64,000 nt of DNA, from contig NZ_LDTE01000041.1 in assembly GCF_001476905.1 (NCBI RefSeq), positions 1 through 64,000 on the forward strand, read 5' to 3'. Position 1 is the stretch's first letter; each line of letters starts with the position of its first letter. Source of the stretch: Sphingomonas sanguinis (GTDB lineage: Bacteria; Pseudomonadota; Alphaproteobacteria; Sphingomonadales; Sphingomonadaceae). The position numbers and the translations under genes were made by a program. Below the pieces are notes generated by a model. The model made no database searches. It was given only the letters and a program-made list of their open reading frames with translations, and had not been told where the DNA came from. Of this stretch, positions 50,289 to 59,189 are shown in pieces.

Positions 50289-51490
50289 CGAGCGCCACGC
50301 CTCTCGACCGGGTGGCGGATTTTCCGGCGATCCCGGACGGCTGGGCCTATCTGGATACCGCCGCGACCGCGCAGAAGCCGCAAACGGTGATCGACGCGAT
50401 CACGCGGGCCTATGACACCAGCTATGCCACCGTGCATCGCGGCGTCTATCAGCGTTCGGCCGACATGACGGTGGCGTATGAGAAGGCACGCGAGGCGACG
50501 GCACGGTTCATCGGCGCGGGGTCGGCGAACGAGATCGTCTTCACGCGCGGCGCGACCGAGGGGATCAACCTGGTCGCGCAGTGCTGGGCCGCGACCAACC
50601 TCAAGGCGGGCGATCGCATCCTGCTGTCGATGCTGGAGCATCACTCCAACATCGTGCCGTGGCAGATGGTCGCCGAGCGGTTGGGCGTCGCGATCGACGT
50701 GCTGCCGCTGACGGCGGATCACCGCATCGATCTGGATGCGATGGAGCGGATGCTGACGCCCGCATACAAGCTGGTGTCGCTGGGCCATGTGTCGAACGTG
50801 TTGGGCTCGGTGCTCGACGGGCGGCGTGCCGCCGATCTGGCGCATGGCGTGGGCGCGAAGATCCTGCTCGACGGGTGCCAGGCGGTGCCGCGCATCGCGG
50901 TCGATGTCGCCACGCTCGACTGCGATTTCTATGTCTTCTCCGGCCATAAGCTCTATGGCCCGACCGGCATCGGCGTGCTGTGGGCGCGGCCTGAATTGCT
51001 GGAGGCCATGCCGCCCTATCAGGGTGGCGGATCGATGATCGACCGGGTGAGCTTCGAGAAGACCACCTATGCCCCGCCGCCCGGCCGGTTCGAGGCGGGG
51101 ACGCCGCATATCGTCGGCGCGCTGGGGCTTCACGCCGCGATCGACTATGTGTCGGCGATCGGGCTGGACGCGATCCATGCGCATGAGGCAGCTTTGGTCA
51201 CGCAGGCACGCGAGGGGCTGTCGGCGATCAATTCGGTGCGGCTGCTGGGGCCGGAAGACTCGGCGGGAATCGTCAGTTTCGCGGTCGAGGGGGTTCATCC
51301 TCACGACATCGGCACCATATTGGACGAGAGCCGGGTGGCGATCCGCGCAGGACACCACTGCGCCCAGCCGCTGATGGACGCGCTCGGCCTGCCCGCCACC
51401 GCACGGGCGAGTTTCGGCGTATATAACGGACCCGATGACGTCGCGGCGCTGGTGGACGGCGTCCGGCGGGTCACGAGGATTTTCGGATGA
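50285..51490 (+). CDS. sufS: Cysteine desulfurase SufS
   Basis: 401 aa. PLP-dependent class V fold: YLDTAATAQKPQTVIDAI, HRGVYQRSADMTVAYE, FTRGATEGINLVAQ, LEHHSNIVPW, PLP-Lys motif FSGHKLYGPTGIGVLW, and RAGHHCAQPLMDALG with the active Cys. It takes sulfur from cysteine for SufBCD. The start is TTG 50285, with GGAGG six bases before it and overlap with the sufD stop; there is no ATG near the N-terminus. Rare start codon in an otherwise standard operon. Stop overlaps the next ATG. Confidence 0.95.
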   Translation: MTSATPLDRVADFPAIPDGWAYLDTAATAQKPQTVIDAITRAYDTSYATVHRGVYQRSADMTVAYEKAREATARFIGAGSANEIVFTRGATEGINLVAQCWAATNLKAGDRILLSMLEHHSNIVPWQMVAERLGVAIDVLPLTADHRIDLDAMERMLTPAYKLVSLGHVSNVLGSVLDGRRAADLAHGVGAKILLDGCQAVPRIAVDVATLDCDFYVFSGHKLYGPTGIGVLWARPELLEAMPPYQGGGSMIDRVSFEKTTYAPPPGRFEAGTPHIVGALGLHAAIDYVSAIGLDAIHAHEAALVTQAREGLSAINSVRLLGPEDSAGIVSFAVEGVHPHDIGTILDESRVAIRAGHHCAQPLMDALGLPATARASFGVYNGPDDVAALVDGVRRVTRIFG

Positions 51491-51945
51491 GCGATTATAA
51501 AATCGAAGAGGTCGACAGCGTGGCGCAGCCGCCCAAGGCGCGCGTGCAGGACGTGGTCGAGGCCCCGGCGGAGCGCCAGCGCGATTATCTGTCGGGCTTC
51601 CTCTCGCAAAAGCCGACCGCCGACGATCCGACCCAGCCGGGCGGGGCGCTGTATGATGGCATCATCGACGCGCTGAAGGATATTTTCGACCCCGAGATTC
51701 CGGTCAATATCTATGACCTGGGGCTGATCTACGGCGTCGAAGTGACCGAGGGCGGCCATGCGGTCGTCACCATGACACTGACCACGCCGCACTGCCCGGT
51801 CGCCGAGTCGATGCCGGGCGAGGTCGAATTGCGGGTCTCGGCGGTGCCGGGGATCGCGACGGCGGACGTCAACCTGGTCTGGGACCCGCCATGGGACCCG
51901 CAGAAGATGTCGGACGACGCCAAGCTCGAACTGGGGATGCTCTGA
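51487..51945 (+). CDS. sufT: SUF-associated DUF59 protein (SufT-like)
   Basis: 152 aa. After a variable N-terminus, the MIP18/DUF59 domain: LYDGIIDALKDIFDPEIPVNIYDLGLIYGVEV, TMTLTTPHCPVAESMPGEVELRV, DVNLVWDPPWDPQKMSDDAKLELGML. The conserved DPE and TTPHCP with Cys are present. Such proteins help mature Fe-S clusters. ATG overlaps the sufS stop; two bases separate it from sufA. Confidence 0.9.
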   Translation: MSDYKIEEVDSVAQPPKARVQDVVEAPAERQRDYLSGFLSQKPTADDPTQPGGALYDGIIDALKDIFDPEIPVNIYDLGLIYGVEVTEGGHAVVTMTLTTPHCPVAESMPGEVELRVSAVPGIATADVNLVWDPPWDPQKMSDDAKLELGML

Positions 51946-51947
51946 CC

Positions 51948-52301
51948 ATGGCGACCACCTTGCGTGCCCGTCCCGCCGCGTTGAACCTGACGCCCTCCGC
52001 CGAGGCGCGGATCGCCGACCTGATGGCGCGCGCACCGGAAGGGGCGATCGGGGTCAAGCTGTCGACGCCGCGCCGGGGATGTTCGGGCCTGGCCTATTCG
52101 GTGGATTATGTCACCGAAGCCAAGGCGTTCGACGAGAAGATCGACACGCCGGGCGGCACGCTGTTCGTGGATGGCGGGTCGATCCTGTACCTGATCGGAT
52201 CGACCATGGACTGGGTGGAGGACGACTTCACCGCCGGATTCGTGTTCCAGAACCCCAATGCCAAGGGCGCGTGCGGGTGTGGGGAGAGCTTTACGGTTTG
52301 A
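51948..52301 (+). CDS. sufA: A-type Fe-S carrier SufA
   Basis: 117 aa. A-type carrier with RRGCSGLAYSVDYV (first Cys) and the C-terminal GACGCGESF pair, plus DFTAGFVFQNPNAKG. It accepts clusters from SufBCD and passes them on. Starts two bases after the DUF59 gene. Last gene of the operon; a REP-like inverted pair follows at 52350. Confidence 0.95.
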   Translation: MATTLRARPAALNLTPSAEARIADLMARAPEGAIGVKLSTPRRGCSGLAYSVDYVTEAKAFDEKIDTPGGTLFVDGGSILYLIGSTMDWVEDDFTAGFVFQNPNAKGACGCGESFTV

Positions 52302-52349
52302 GGGGACGCTTCGGCGCCGCTCAATTCGAGCAGTCTTTCCTATAACCGT

Positions 52350-52475
52350 TCCCCGGCGAAGGCCGGGGCCCAGTTTCTATTCGGCAAAGATGGCGGGATG
52401 TCGCTGCGTGGGAGGCAAACGCCTCGCGCTGTCGAGAGTGCACCGCAACTGGGCCCCGGCCTTCGCCGGGGAACG
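52350..52475. repeat. Inverted REP pair after sufA
   Basis: Left CCCCGGCGAAGGCCGGGG plus CCCAGTT (52350-52374) and its inverse (52447-52474), spacer about 72 bases. Same family as the gspJ leader element. Lies between two converging genes and can act as a bidirectional end. Confidence 0.85.
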
Positions 52476-52482
52476 GGTGGGG

Positions 52483-53145
52483 TTAGACCCGGTGTTCCAG
52501 CTTCAGGCTGGCGCCGTCCCATTCCACCGACAAATCGCGATAATCCGCCACTGTCGCATGGGGCGTATCCATCGCCCCTCGATGCGTTTCGGTCATCACC
52601 ACCACCGTCATGCCCGCCGCTTCCGCCGCTGCGATCCCGGCGGGCGCATCCTCGAACGCCAGGCAATCCTCGGGCGCCATGCCCAGCCGCTTCGCGCCCA
52701 GCAAGAAGCCATCGGGTGCGGGCTTGCTCCGTTCCGCATCCTCGGCCGTCACGAACACGCCCGGCAGCGGCAGGCCCGCCGCCTTCAGCCGCACCTCCGC
52801 CAGCCGCTTAGGCGCAGAGGTCACGATAGCCCAGCGATCGGGCGGCAACGCGGCGAGGAACTCCGCCGCGCCACCGATCGGCACCACATCGTCGACGTCG
52901 AGCATCTCCGCCTCGGTCAGCGCATGGGCCTCCGCGACCGGATCGACGCCGGGCAGGTTTAGCCGCCGAATCGTCTCGACCGACTGAACCCCGTGGATGG
53001 TCGGCAGGAACGCCGCGACGTCCAATCCCTGCCGCTCCGCCCAGGTGGTCCAGGCGCGTTCGGCGGACGCGATGGAGCTGAGGATCGTCCCGTCCATGTC
53101 GAACAGGAAACCGCCAAAGGCGCGGGTCGGCAGGGGCGTGGTCAT
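52483..53145 (-). CDS. HAD-family phosphatase
   Basis: 220 aa. HAD subfamily IA: FDMDGTILSS (nucleophile Asp16 and Asp18), helical cap (RAWTTWAERQGLDVAAFLP), VTSAPKRLA (motif II), SKPAPDGFLLGAKRLG (motif III Lys) and CLAFEDAPAGIAAAEAAGM (motif IV). Probably dephosphorylates a sugar phosphate or phosphoglycolate-like metabolite. Convergent with sufA; ten bases downstream of the SodC gene, so the two may be co-transcribed. Confidence 0.88.
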   Translation of the reverse strand: MTTPLPTRAFGGFLFDMDGTILSSIASAERAWTTWAERQGLDVAAFLPTIHGVQSVETIRRLNLPGVDPVAEAHALTEAEMLDVDDVVPIGGAAEFLAALPPDRWAIVTSAPKRLAEVRLKAAGLPLPGVFVTAEDAERSKPAPDGFLLGAKRLGMAPEDCLAFEDAPAGIAAAEAAGMTVVVMTETHRGAMDTPHATVADYRDLSVEWDGASLKLEHRV

Positions 53146-53155
53146 CGGCTGAGGG

Positions 53156-53692
53156 TCAGTTTGCCTGGAACACGCCGCAGGCGATGCGGCCGCCGCTATT
53201 GCCGCTGGGGTCGGTCTTCAGGTCGTCGGCTCCGGCATGGATAACGATCGCCGAGCCGTCCGCGTCGAGCAGCCCCGCCATGGTCGCGCCCGGCAGCACG
53301 ATGCCCAGCGTGCCGCGCCCGTCGGTGCCGACGGTCATGTTGGGCATGTCGCCCTCATGCGGCCCCTGCGGGTTCATGCTGCCATGCTGGCGCTGGGTGG
53401 GGTTCCAATGGCCACCGGCGGTCGTGAAGTCAGGCACGTCGCAGCGACCGACGGCGTGGATATGCACGCCGTGCATGCCGGCAGGCACGTTCATCGCGTC
53501 CAGGGTGATGCGCAGGCCGCCAGCGACCTCGGTCGCGGTGGCGCGACCCGCATCGGAGCCGGTGCCGGTACGCAAGCTCGCGGTGGCGCTGGCACCGCCT
53601 GGAGTAGGGGAGCCCGTTTCCATCTTGGTCTGCTCGCAGCCCGCAAGGCCCAGCGCGACGGTGCCGATAGTCAGCAGCGTGAGATATTTCAT
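53156..53692 (-). CDS. sodC: Cu/Zn superoxide dismutase, lipoprotein
   Basis: 178 aa. Lipoprotein signal with LAGC lipobox (Cys19). SodC motifs: GMHGVHIHAVGRCD (copper His pair), AGGHWNPTQRQHG (bridging region), DMPNMTVGTDG, ADGSAIVIHAGADD and GGRIACGVF with a disulfide Cys. It removes superoxide in the periplasm. Likely expressed with the HAD gene downstream. Confidence 0.93.
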   Translation of the reverse strand: MKYLTLLTIGTVALGLAGCEQTKMETGSPTPGGASATASLRTGTGSDAGRATATEVAGGLRITLDAMNVPAGMHGVHIHAVGRCDVPDFTTAGGHWNPTQRQHGSMNPQGPHEGDMPNMTVGTDGRGTLGIVLPGATMAGLLDADGSAIVIHAGADDLKTDPSGNSGGRIACGVFQAN

Positions 53693-53731
53693 GATGGCAG
53701 CTCCCTGTTGAATGCGAACCTTATCGGCATG

Positions 53732-54283
53732 TTATCCGCCGGTTTCCAGCGGCCAACGCATCACCGGTTCATAGGATGCGCCGCCATGGCCCAGATGGCT
53801 TTGATAAAGGACCAGGTGCGCCATCGTGAAAGGCTCGCTTGACAGCCCGGCATGGACCGCGCGCCATCCCTCGATCTCCGGCGCGTGGCCCGCCGATCCG
53901 GGCAGGCGGGCCAGCGTGATGTGCGGCAGATACGCACGCGACTCGGGCGCCAGACCGGCGCGGACGCACGCCTGGTCGACCTTGCGATGCAGGTGCGCCA
54001 GCGCATCGTGCGGGGTGACCCCGGCCCAGAGGGTATCGACCCGTCCTCTGCGATCGAAGGTGCCGACACCGCCAAGGCGCACCATGGGGGCGGGGGCGTG
54101 AACCTGGCCCAGCGCGGCGGCGATGTCCTCGGCCACCGGGCGGTCGACCTCGCCGATGAAGCGCAGGGTCAGGTGCAGTTGCTCGTCATCCTGCCAGCGC
54201 GCCTGGGGCACGCAGTCCATCGCGTCGGACAACAGGTCCCGGATCGCGGGGGGCGGGCGGAGAGCGACGAACAGGCGGACCAT
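53732..54283 (-). CDS. thpR: RNA 2',3'-cyclic phosphodiesterase (2H family)
   Basis: 183 aa. Two H-x-T-x motifs of the 2H phosphoesterases: HLTL at 37-40 and HITL near residue 120. N-terminus MVRLFVALRPPPAIRD is typical of the LigT/ThpR group, which opens 2',3'-cyclic phosphates and can join 2',5' ends in vitro. Single gene, divergent from the Bax-inhibitor gene. Confidence 0.92.
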   Translation of the reverse strand: MVRLFVALRPPPAIRDLLSDAMDCVPQARWQDDEQLHLTLRFIGEVDRPVAEDIAAALGQVHAPAPMVRLGGVGTFDRRGRVDTLWAGVTPHDALAHLHRKVDQACVRAGLAPESRAYLPHITLARLPGSAGHAPEIEGWRAVHAGLSSEPFTMAHLVLYQSHLGHGGASYEPVMRWPLETGG

Positions 54284-54406
54284 GACAAAATATGTCTATC
54301 GCATTCTGTAACGCCCGCGGGAACCTCTTCCGCTTGAAAAGCGTCGCGGAGAGGGCGATATTTCGGGTAACCGGCATGTGGCCGGGCAAAGGAGCAATCA
54401 TTCACC

Positions 54407-55153
54407 ATGGCAAACTGGTCTGATCCACGGCCGAGCGCCGCGCCGTTCGGTACCACAGCCACCACGGGCTCGACCGCCTATGATGCGGGTCTGCGTTCGT
54501 ACATGCTGTCCGTCTATAACTATATGACGTCGGGCGTGCTGCTGACGGGTATCGTCGCGCTGCTCTTCGCATGGGGTGGTCGTGACAGCATGGCCGCGCA
54601 GGTCTTCCTGCATGGCGGCGCGCTGAAATATGTCATCATGTTCGCGCCATTGGGCTTCGTGTTCGCGCTCAGCATGGGCGTGACCCGCATGAAGACTTCG
54701 ACGATGCAGCTGCTCTTCTGGGCGTTCGCGGTCGTCATGGGCCTTTCGCTGTCGACCATCTTCCTGGTCTATAGCGGCGGTTCGATCGCGGGTGCGTTCT
54801 TCGCCACTGCAGCGGGCTTCGCGGCGCTGAGCCTGTACGGCTACACCACCAAGCGTGACCTGTCGGCCTTCGGCACCTTCCTGATCATCGGTCTGGTTGG
54901 CCTGATCGTCGCCAGCCTGATCAACGTCTTCCTGCAGTCGGGCACGATGGGTCTGGTCATCAGCTTCGTCGGCGTGCTGCTGTTCGCAGGCCTGACCGCC
55001 TATGATACGCAGCGCACCAAGTCGATGTATTACGAGGTGCGCGGCACGTCGATGCAGGACCGCGTGGTCATCATGTCGGCGCTGAGCCTGTATCTCGACT
55101 TCATCAACATGTTCATGTTCATCCTGCGTCTGACCGGCTCCAGCCGCGACTGA
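54407..55153 (+). CDS. Bax inhibitor-1/YccA family membrane protein
   Basis: 248 aa. Seven predicted TM helices: SVYNYMTSGVLLTGIVALLF, LKYVIMFAPLGFVFALSMG, LLFWAFAVVMGLSLSTIFLVY, AFFATAAGFAALSLYGY, FLIIGLVGLIVASLINVFLQ, GLVISFVGVLLFAGLTAYDTQ, ALSLYLDFINMFMFILR. The YDTQ motif before the last helix is diagnostic. Homologues are calcium-leak or stress proteins. ATG 54407 has AAAGGAG twelve bases upstream. A strong terminator follows. Confidence 0.93.
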   Translation: MANWSDPRPSAAPFGTTATTGSTAYDAGLRSYMLSVYNYMTSGVLLTGIVALLFAWGGRDSMAAQVFLHGGALKYVIMFAPLGFVFALSMGVTRMKTSTMQLLFWAFAVVMGLSLSTIFLVYSGGSIAGAFFATAAGFAALSLYGYTTKRDLSAFGTFLIIGLVGLIVASLINVFLQSGTMGLVISFVGVLLFAGLTAYDTQRTKSMYYEVRGTSMQDRVVIMSALSLYLDFINMFMFILRLTGSSRD

Positions 55154-55180
55154 TTGGGTAGAGCAGAGCAAGACCTTCAA

Positions 55181-55211
55181 GGGCTCGGCGGAGTGTCCGC
55201 CGGGCCCTTTC
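55181..55211 (+). terminator. Rho-independent terminator after Bax-inhibitor gene
   Basis: GGGCTCGGCGGA stem, GTG loop, TCCGCCGGGCCC, then TTTCT. Lies about 28 bases past the stop and before the transglutaminase-like gene. Confidence 0.85.
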
Positions 55212-55234
55212 TCATGCACAAAAGGAATGCGGCC

Positions 55235-56014
55235 ATGCGCCTGTCGATCGACGTGACGCTCGACTATGTCGTGAAGGACCCGGCCGATATCCTCCTCCAG
55301 ATCGAGGCGGCGGCGACCCCCGATCAGCGGCTGGAGCATCAGTCGTTGACCATCTGGTCCGATCACGCCGTAACGGCGGTGGCGGGCGAGGAAGGCATCG
55401 GCCAGCGTTGCTGGGTCCGCGCCGATCATGGCCTGATCGCGCGCTATGAGGCGATCGTGGCGATCGACCGACCGGCGGTGCGGCTGGAAATGCTGGGTGC
55501 GACCCCGGCGCGCGGTCTCGGCGGGGCGTTGATCCCTTATCTGCTGCCTAGCCGCTATTGCGAGTCGGACCGGCTGGAGGGCTTTGTGCGTCGGCGGTTC
55601 GGCGGACTGTCGGGCGGCGCGATGGCCGCCGCGCTGGCCGAGTGGGTCGAAACCCGGCTGATTTATCAGGCGGGTACGTCCAGCGGGGTGACGACCGCGC
55701 TCGACACCTTTGGATCGCGCAGCGGGGTGTGCCGCGACTATGCCCATCTGCTGGTCGCGCTGGCGCGGGCGGCGGAGATTCCGGCGCGCTGCGTCGCGGC
55801 CTATGCGCCCGGCGTCGATCCGCCCGATTTCCATGCGGTGGCCGAGCTGTGGCTGGAGGGCGGCTGGCATCTGGTCGATGCGACGGGCATGGCCCGCGCC
55901 GACGAGATCGCGAAGGTCTGTGTCGGCCGCGACGCCACCGACATCGCCTTCATGACCGTGTTCGGCGAAGCCCAGCTTTGCGATCAACGGGTTAGCGTGA
56001 AGCGACTCGACTGA
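55235..56014 (+). CDS. Transglutaminase-like cysteine protease-fold protein
   Basis: 259 aa. An N-terminal beta-sandwich (RLSIDVTLDYVVKDPADILLQIEAA) precedes the transglutaminase core: GVTTALDTFGSRSGVCRDYAHLLVALARAAEIPARCVAAYAPG (catalytic Cys), DFHAVAELWLEGGWHLVDATG (His and Asp). Such bacterial proteins are peptidases or peptide ligases of unknown substrate. No signal peptide. ATG 55235 has AAGGA upstream. Confidence 0.85.
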   Translation: MRLSIDVTLDYVVKDPADILLQIEAAATPDQRLEHQSLTIWSDHAVTAVAGEEGIGQRCWVRADHGLIARYEAIVAIDRPAVRLEMLGATPARGLGGALIPYLLPSRYCESDRLEGFVRRRFGGLSGGAMAAALAEWVETRLIYQAGTSSGVTTALDTFGSRSGVCRDYAHLLVALARAAEIPARCVAAYAPGVDPPDFHAVAELWLEGGWHLVDATGMARADEIAKVCVGRDATDIAFMTVFGEAQLCDQRVSVKRLD

Positions 56015-56091
56015 TCCAGGACAGGGAAGGGGGCAGGAACGGTTGCGCGTTGTGGCTCGTTGATCCGGTCCACTGATGATGGGGAAGTGAC

Positions 56092-56367
56092 ATGACCGAC
56101 AGCATCGACGATCGCGCGCTGGACAGCGTTTCGGTCGCACCCGGCGGCGAGCAGGCCGAACAGGGCAATCGCCCGAACCCGCCCCAGCAGGATGCCGGGC
56201 AGGATTCCGACATCGCCGAGGAACTGGCGAAGAACCCCGAAGATGTCGACGCGCAGCTCGACGAGAGCCTTGACGAGTCGATGGACGCCAGTGATCCGCC
56301 CTCCAACACTCAGCCGGGTCGTGACGGTCCGGCGGAATCATCTGGCTATCGGGAAGACGATCGCTGA
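56092..56367 (+). CDS. Small acidic hypothetical protein
   Basis: 91 aa, highly acidic and polar, with no hydrophobic core (EELAKNPEDVDAQLDESLDESMDASD), predicted disordered. GGGGAAG five bases before ATG 56092 and a strong hairpin just after the stop support a real gene. Function unknown; it could be a stress-related or chaperone-like disordered protein. Confidence 0.6.
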   Translation: MTDSIDDRALDSVSVAPGGEQAEQGNRPNPPQQDAGQDSDIAEELAKNPEDVDAQLDESLDESMDASDPPSNTQPGRDGPAESSGYREDDR

Positions 56368-56706
56368 TCGACAAAGGGGGCGAGAGGGCGGAGTCGATGG
56401 CGATCCGCCCGATCGCCCCCGCTCTCTATTTGCGGCCTAATTGCCGCAGCGGGCCGGACATGCCCGCTAAGCCATTGCGTGATCGCAACAAACATCGCGA
56501 TTGTATCGCCTGTGACGCCTCTATCGAAAAATCATTGCCGTGATAACGGCTCGTCGCAATCTATGTTGCGGCGCGGTGCGTTTCATGTTCGTCTATCTCG
56601 GCTCGTTCAGCACTGCGTTAACCAAATGCGCGCATGATGACCGGGTTGGTTTCGATGGGCGGGGTGAACGCATATGGGATCGAGGAGCAGACCGGCCGAA
56701 GGCGCG
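56368..56706. other. Intergenic, terminator then unannotated sequence
   Basis: About 340 bases. The left part carries the hairpin at 56376-56420. The remainder has no supported gene; an AT-richer stretch around 56490-56610 probably holds the promoter of the following gene. Confidence 0.45.
56376..56420 (+). terminator. Extended hairpin after the small acidic protein gene
   Basis: GGGGGCGA, GAG bulge, GGCGGA, loop, TCCGCC, CGA bulge, TCGCCCCC: a long near-symmetric stem nine bases past the stop. T-rich sequence follows weakly (CTCTCTATTT). Confidence 0.7.
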
Positions 56707-57231
56707 ATGACATTGGCCGAAATGAAGGAATTTGCCGGGTTCGCGGCAGCGACGCAGCGCTATATCCGCCGTTCGCTCGATATCGGGCTGGACCGCGAGG
56801 ATGCGATGGCGCGCTGGTCGCGCGACGTGGTGGAGGCAGCCAGCATCCGCGCCCAGGCCCGGCTGTACCGTAACCTGCCCGAGATCCGGCATCTGATCCC
56901 GGTCGACAGCGGCCTGGAATCGCTGGAGCCGTTCATGGCGCCGTTCGTGACGATCGCGGCGTTTGATCTGGGACAGGGGCGGCTGACTAGCTTCTCGGCG
57001 TTCCGCTTCCTCTATGAGCGACTGATCGGTGCCGAGGTGCGGCCGTGGTTGCCGTCGGTGTTCTGCGCGGCGGCGGCGCTGCCGCACCTGCACCCGGAAC
57101 TGCGCCGCAAGTTGCTTCAGTCGATCAGCGAGGCGGCGGCGACCGCGGCAGGCTGGTCGAGCCGCCAGCCCGCCTTCTTCCCGCATTGGGTCGAGAAGGT
57201 GGACACCAACGGCACTTCGCTTGCGAGCTGA
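56707..57231 (+). CDS. Conserved hypothetical protein
   Basis: 174 aa, helical, soluble (EMKEFAGFAAATQRYIRRSLDIGLDREDAMARWSRDVVEAA, SLEPFMAPFVTIAAFDLGQGRL, FCAAAALPHLHPELRRKLLQSI). Not recognised beyond this. ATG 56707 is preferred (AAGG five bases upstream); ATG 56674 is in frame. Stands alone between two convergent or divergent neighbours. Confidence 0.6.
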   Translation: MTLAEMKEFAGFAAATQRYIRRSLDIGLDREDAMARWSRDVVEAASIRAQARLYRNLPEIRHLIPVDSGLESLEPFMAPFVTIAAFDLGQGRLTSFSAFRFLYERLIGAEVRPWLPSVFCAAAALPHLHPELRRKLLQSISEAAATAAGWSSRQPAFFPHWVEKVDTNGTSLAS

Positions 57232-57266
57232 CGATAGTAGGTGACGGGCCGGGGGGGCCGTCACCA

Positions 57267-57998
57267 TTACCGACAGGCGCGCCAGCCCATCGCCCCGCGA
57301 TGGGCTTGGTCGAGGTGGAAATGGTCGGCGTGGGCGGCGTTATAGTCCGGTGACAGGGTGGTCGCGAACAGCTCGCATGCCCCGTCACGGACCCGGCGGA
57401 GAAACTGCCCCGCCGGGCCTTGATCCTTCCAGTCGCGCACGACGCGGATTTGTCGTCCGTCGCTCAGCCGGAATGCGGCGATGTCGATCGCATTGGCGCG
57501 GGCATGTTCGCTCCAGTCACTGGTGCTGCGCCCGCTGATCCGACGGCAATTATAGCTGCCCAGATGTTCGATCGCGACCACCTCCGCCCCCAGCAAGGCG
57601 CGCGCGGCGGGTTGGACGCTGTTCCATTCCCATAGCGCCAGTGAGGCGGCGACCGGGCAGGAAACGCCCAATGAGGCGGGGCGATAGCCGATGCTCCGCG
57701 CGCCGCCCGTGGTCAGGCGCACCACATCGTCATAGCCGCATTGTGCGCCGTCCGCTCGGGCGGGGAGCGAAGTATAGCGAATGCCTGCCCGCTCCAGCAG
57801 TGCGGTGCATTGCGCCTTGTCCTGGGTGAGGGCGGTCAGCTTGCGGCCCGTGAACAGGCCCACCGGCTGGCCCAGGTCGAGCGGAGCCCAGGGCACATCC
57901 TGCGGCCGGTGCCGCGCCATGCCCCAGAGCAGCAGTGCTGCCATCGCCAGTCCGACGACCACGACCAACAGGATCGTCCATCGCCGGAGCGTCCGCAT
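57267..57998 (-). CDS. Extensin-like (DUF882/D,D-peptidase-fold) family protein
   Basis: 243 aa. N-terminal TM/signal anchor (ILLVVVVGLAMAALLLWG). The extensin-like C-terminal domain reads CGYDDVVRLTTGGARSIGYRPASLGVSCPVAASLALWEWNSV, LGSYNCRRISGRSTSDWSEHARANAIDIAAF and HADHFHLD, with Cys pairs and the S-x-H-x6-D...H-x-H pattern of a zinc D,D-carboxypeptidase fold. Probably acts on cell wall in the periplasm. ATG shares a base with the Nudix gene stop (TGATG), so the two are coupled. Confidence 0.85.
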   Translation of the reverse strand: MRTLRRWTILLVVVVGLAMAALLLWGMARHRPQDVPWAPLDLGQPVGLFTGRKLTALTQDKAQCTALLERAGIRYTSLPARADGAQCGYDDVVRLTTGGARSIGYRPASLGVSCPVAASLALWEWNSVQPAARALLGAEVVAIEHLGSYNCRRISGRSTSDWSEHARANAIDIAAFRLSDGRQIRVVRDWKDQGPAGQFLRRVRDGACELFATTLSPDYNAAHADHFHLDQAHRGAMGWRACR

Positions 57999-58756
57999 CA
58001 GCCGCGCTCCGCACTGGCGACCGGCTGGGCGGTGATCGGATAGCCCAGATCGTCGGGGATACAGATACAGTCGACGCCGTCCCGCTCGGCGCGGAAAGGG
58101 GTGATGCGACGGATCGGCCAGGCACGCGCATCGGCTACGGCGCTGGCGAAGTCGGGATATTGGGCCAGCCGTTCCAGTGTCCGCCGGGTGGGAAAGATGA
58201 TGCGAATCGCACCGCGATCGGCTTGGTCCAGCGCTTCGGCGGCGGTCAGCCATTCGGCGCGCACCGTCTCCGTGCCATCGATGACCGGCGTGGATTGGGC
58301 GCGGGGCAGGGCGGCGAGATAGAAGCGTGCATCGAAGCGGCGCACGGGCACATGCTCCGGGCACCAGCGTGCGAAAGGCGTCAGCGCGGCTGGATCGATC
58401 CGGCTTTGCTGTTCTTCGAGTGCCAAAGCGAAGGGCCGTCCCGCTGTCATCGCCGCGCGAAGTCGGGCGAGCCTGATGGGATCGGGAAGCGGCGACAGTC
58501 CGACCGCCAGGCCGACCTCCTCGATCGTCTCGCGGATCGCGGCGATACGGGCGGCGGCGTCTTCCGGGTCGGGGGCGTCAGCTGGGACCAGCTCATGGTC
58601 GCCGGGATCGACCCGCCCGCCGGGAAACACCATGGCCCCGCCCAGAAAGGTCAGCGCTGCGCCGCGCTCGACCATCAGGATTTCGGGCGGCGAACCGGGT
58701 GCGGGGCCTTCGCGCATCAGGATCAGGGTGGCGGCGGGGATGGGATCGGGGATCAT
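57998..58756 (-). CDS. Nudix hydrolase
   Basis: 252 aa. Nudix box AAIRETIEEVGLAVG (R-E-x2-E-E-x-G-L), with the preceding FLGGAMVFPGGRVDPGD and an insert between Gly and the box. This is the larger Nudix subgroup acting on CoA-type or nucleotide diphosphate substrates. ATG 58756 gives IPDPIPAATLILMREG; ATG 58792 is in frame. Upstream of and coupled to the extensin-like gene. Confidence 0.85.
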   Translation of the reverse strand: MIPDPIPAATLILMREGPAPGSPPEILMVERGAALTFLGGAMVFPGGRVDPGDHELVPADAPDPEDAAARIAAIRETIEEVGLAVGLSPLPDPIRLARLRAAMTAGRPFALALEEQQSRIDPAALTPFARWCPEHVPVRRFDARFYLAALPRAQSTPVIDGTETVRAEWLTAAEALDQADRGAIRIIFPTRRTLERLAQYPDFASAVADARAWPIRRITPFRAERDGVDCICIPDDLGYPITAQPVASAERG

Positions 58757-58864
58757 CGAACGACCAACGTTCTGATCATGCGAAGGGGCCATGGCTAACC
58801 GTGGAGGAGGTTAGACGCGGAGAGGGCCAAATCAGGCTGATTTGCGATGTCGGGGGAGGCGGGG

Positions 58865-58940
58865 TGGTGGAGCTGAGGGGAATCGAACCCCTGACCTCTG
58901 CAGTGCGATTGCAGCGCTCTCCCATCTGAGCTACAGCCCC
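58865..58940 (-). tRNA. tRNA-Ala (CGC)
   Basis: On the minus strand: acceptor GGGGCTG pairs with CAGCTCC, A73, and CCA is encoded. TAGCTCAGATGGGAGAGC D-arm, anticodon stem CTGCA/TGCAG with loop ATCGCAC (anticodon CGC), GGTTCGATTCC T-loop. 76 nt. Confidence 0.95.
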
Positions 58941-59189
58941 GCCCCGTGACCCGACCATGGTCGGGAGCGACGCCATTAGCCCGTGATTTCGGGCGACGCA
59001 ACACCGCGTTGCCGCTGGCAGCCAAAAATTTTCGGTGGCTTTCGACCCCTGCCAACGCTCCATCCGTCGCGCGCGGTCCCGCGCCAACGGAACAATGTCT
59101 TGATCTTCCTCATTGAAACGCACGGAAGGCACGGCCCGCCGGACGAGCGGCGTCGGCCCCCGCAGGACCGAATTTCAGGAGGGTTTAGG

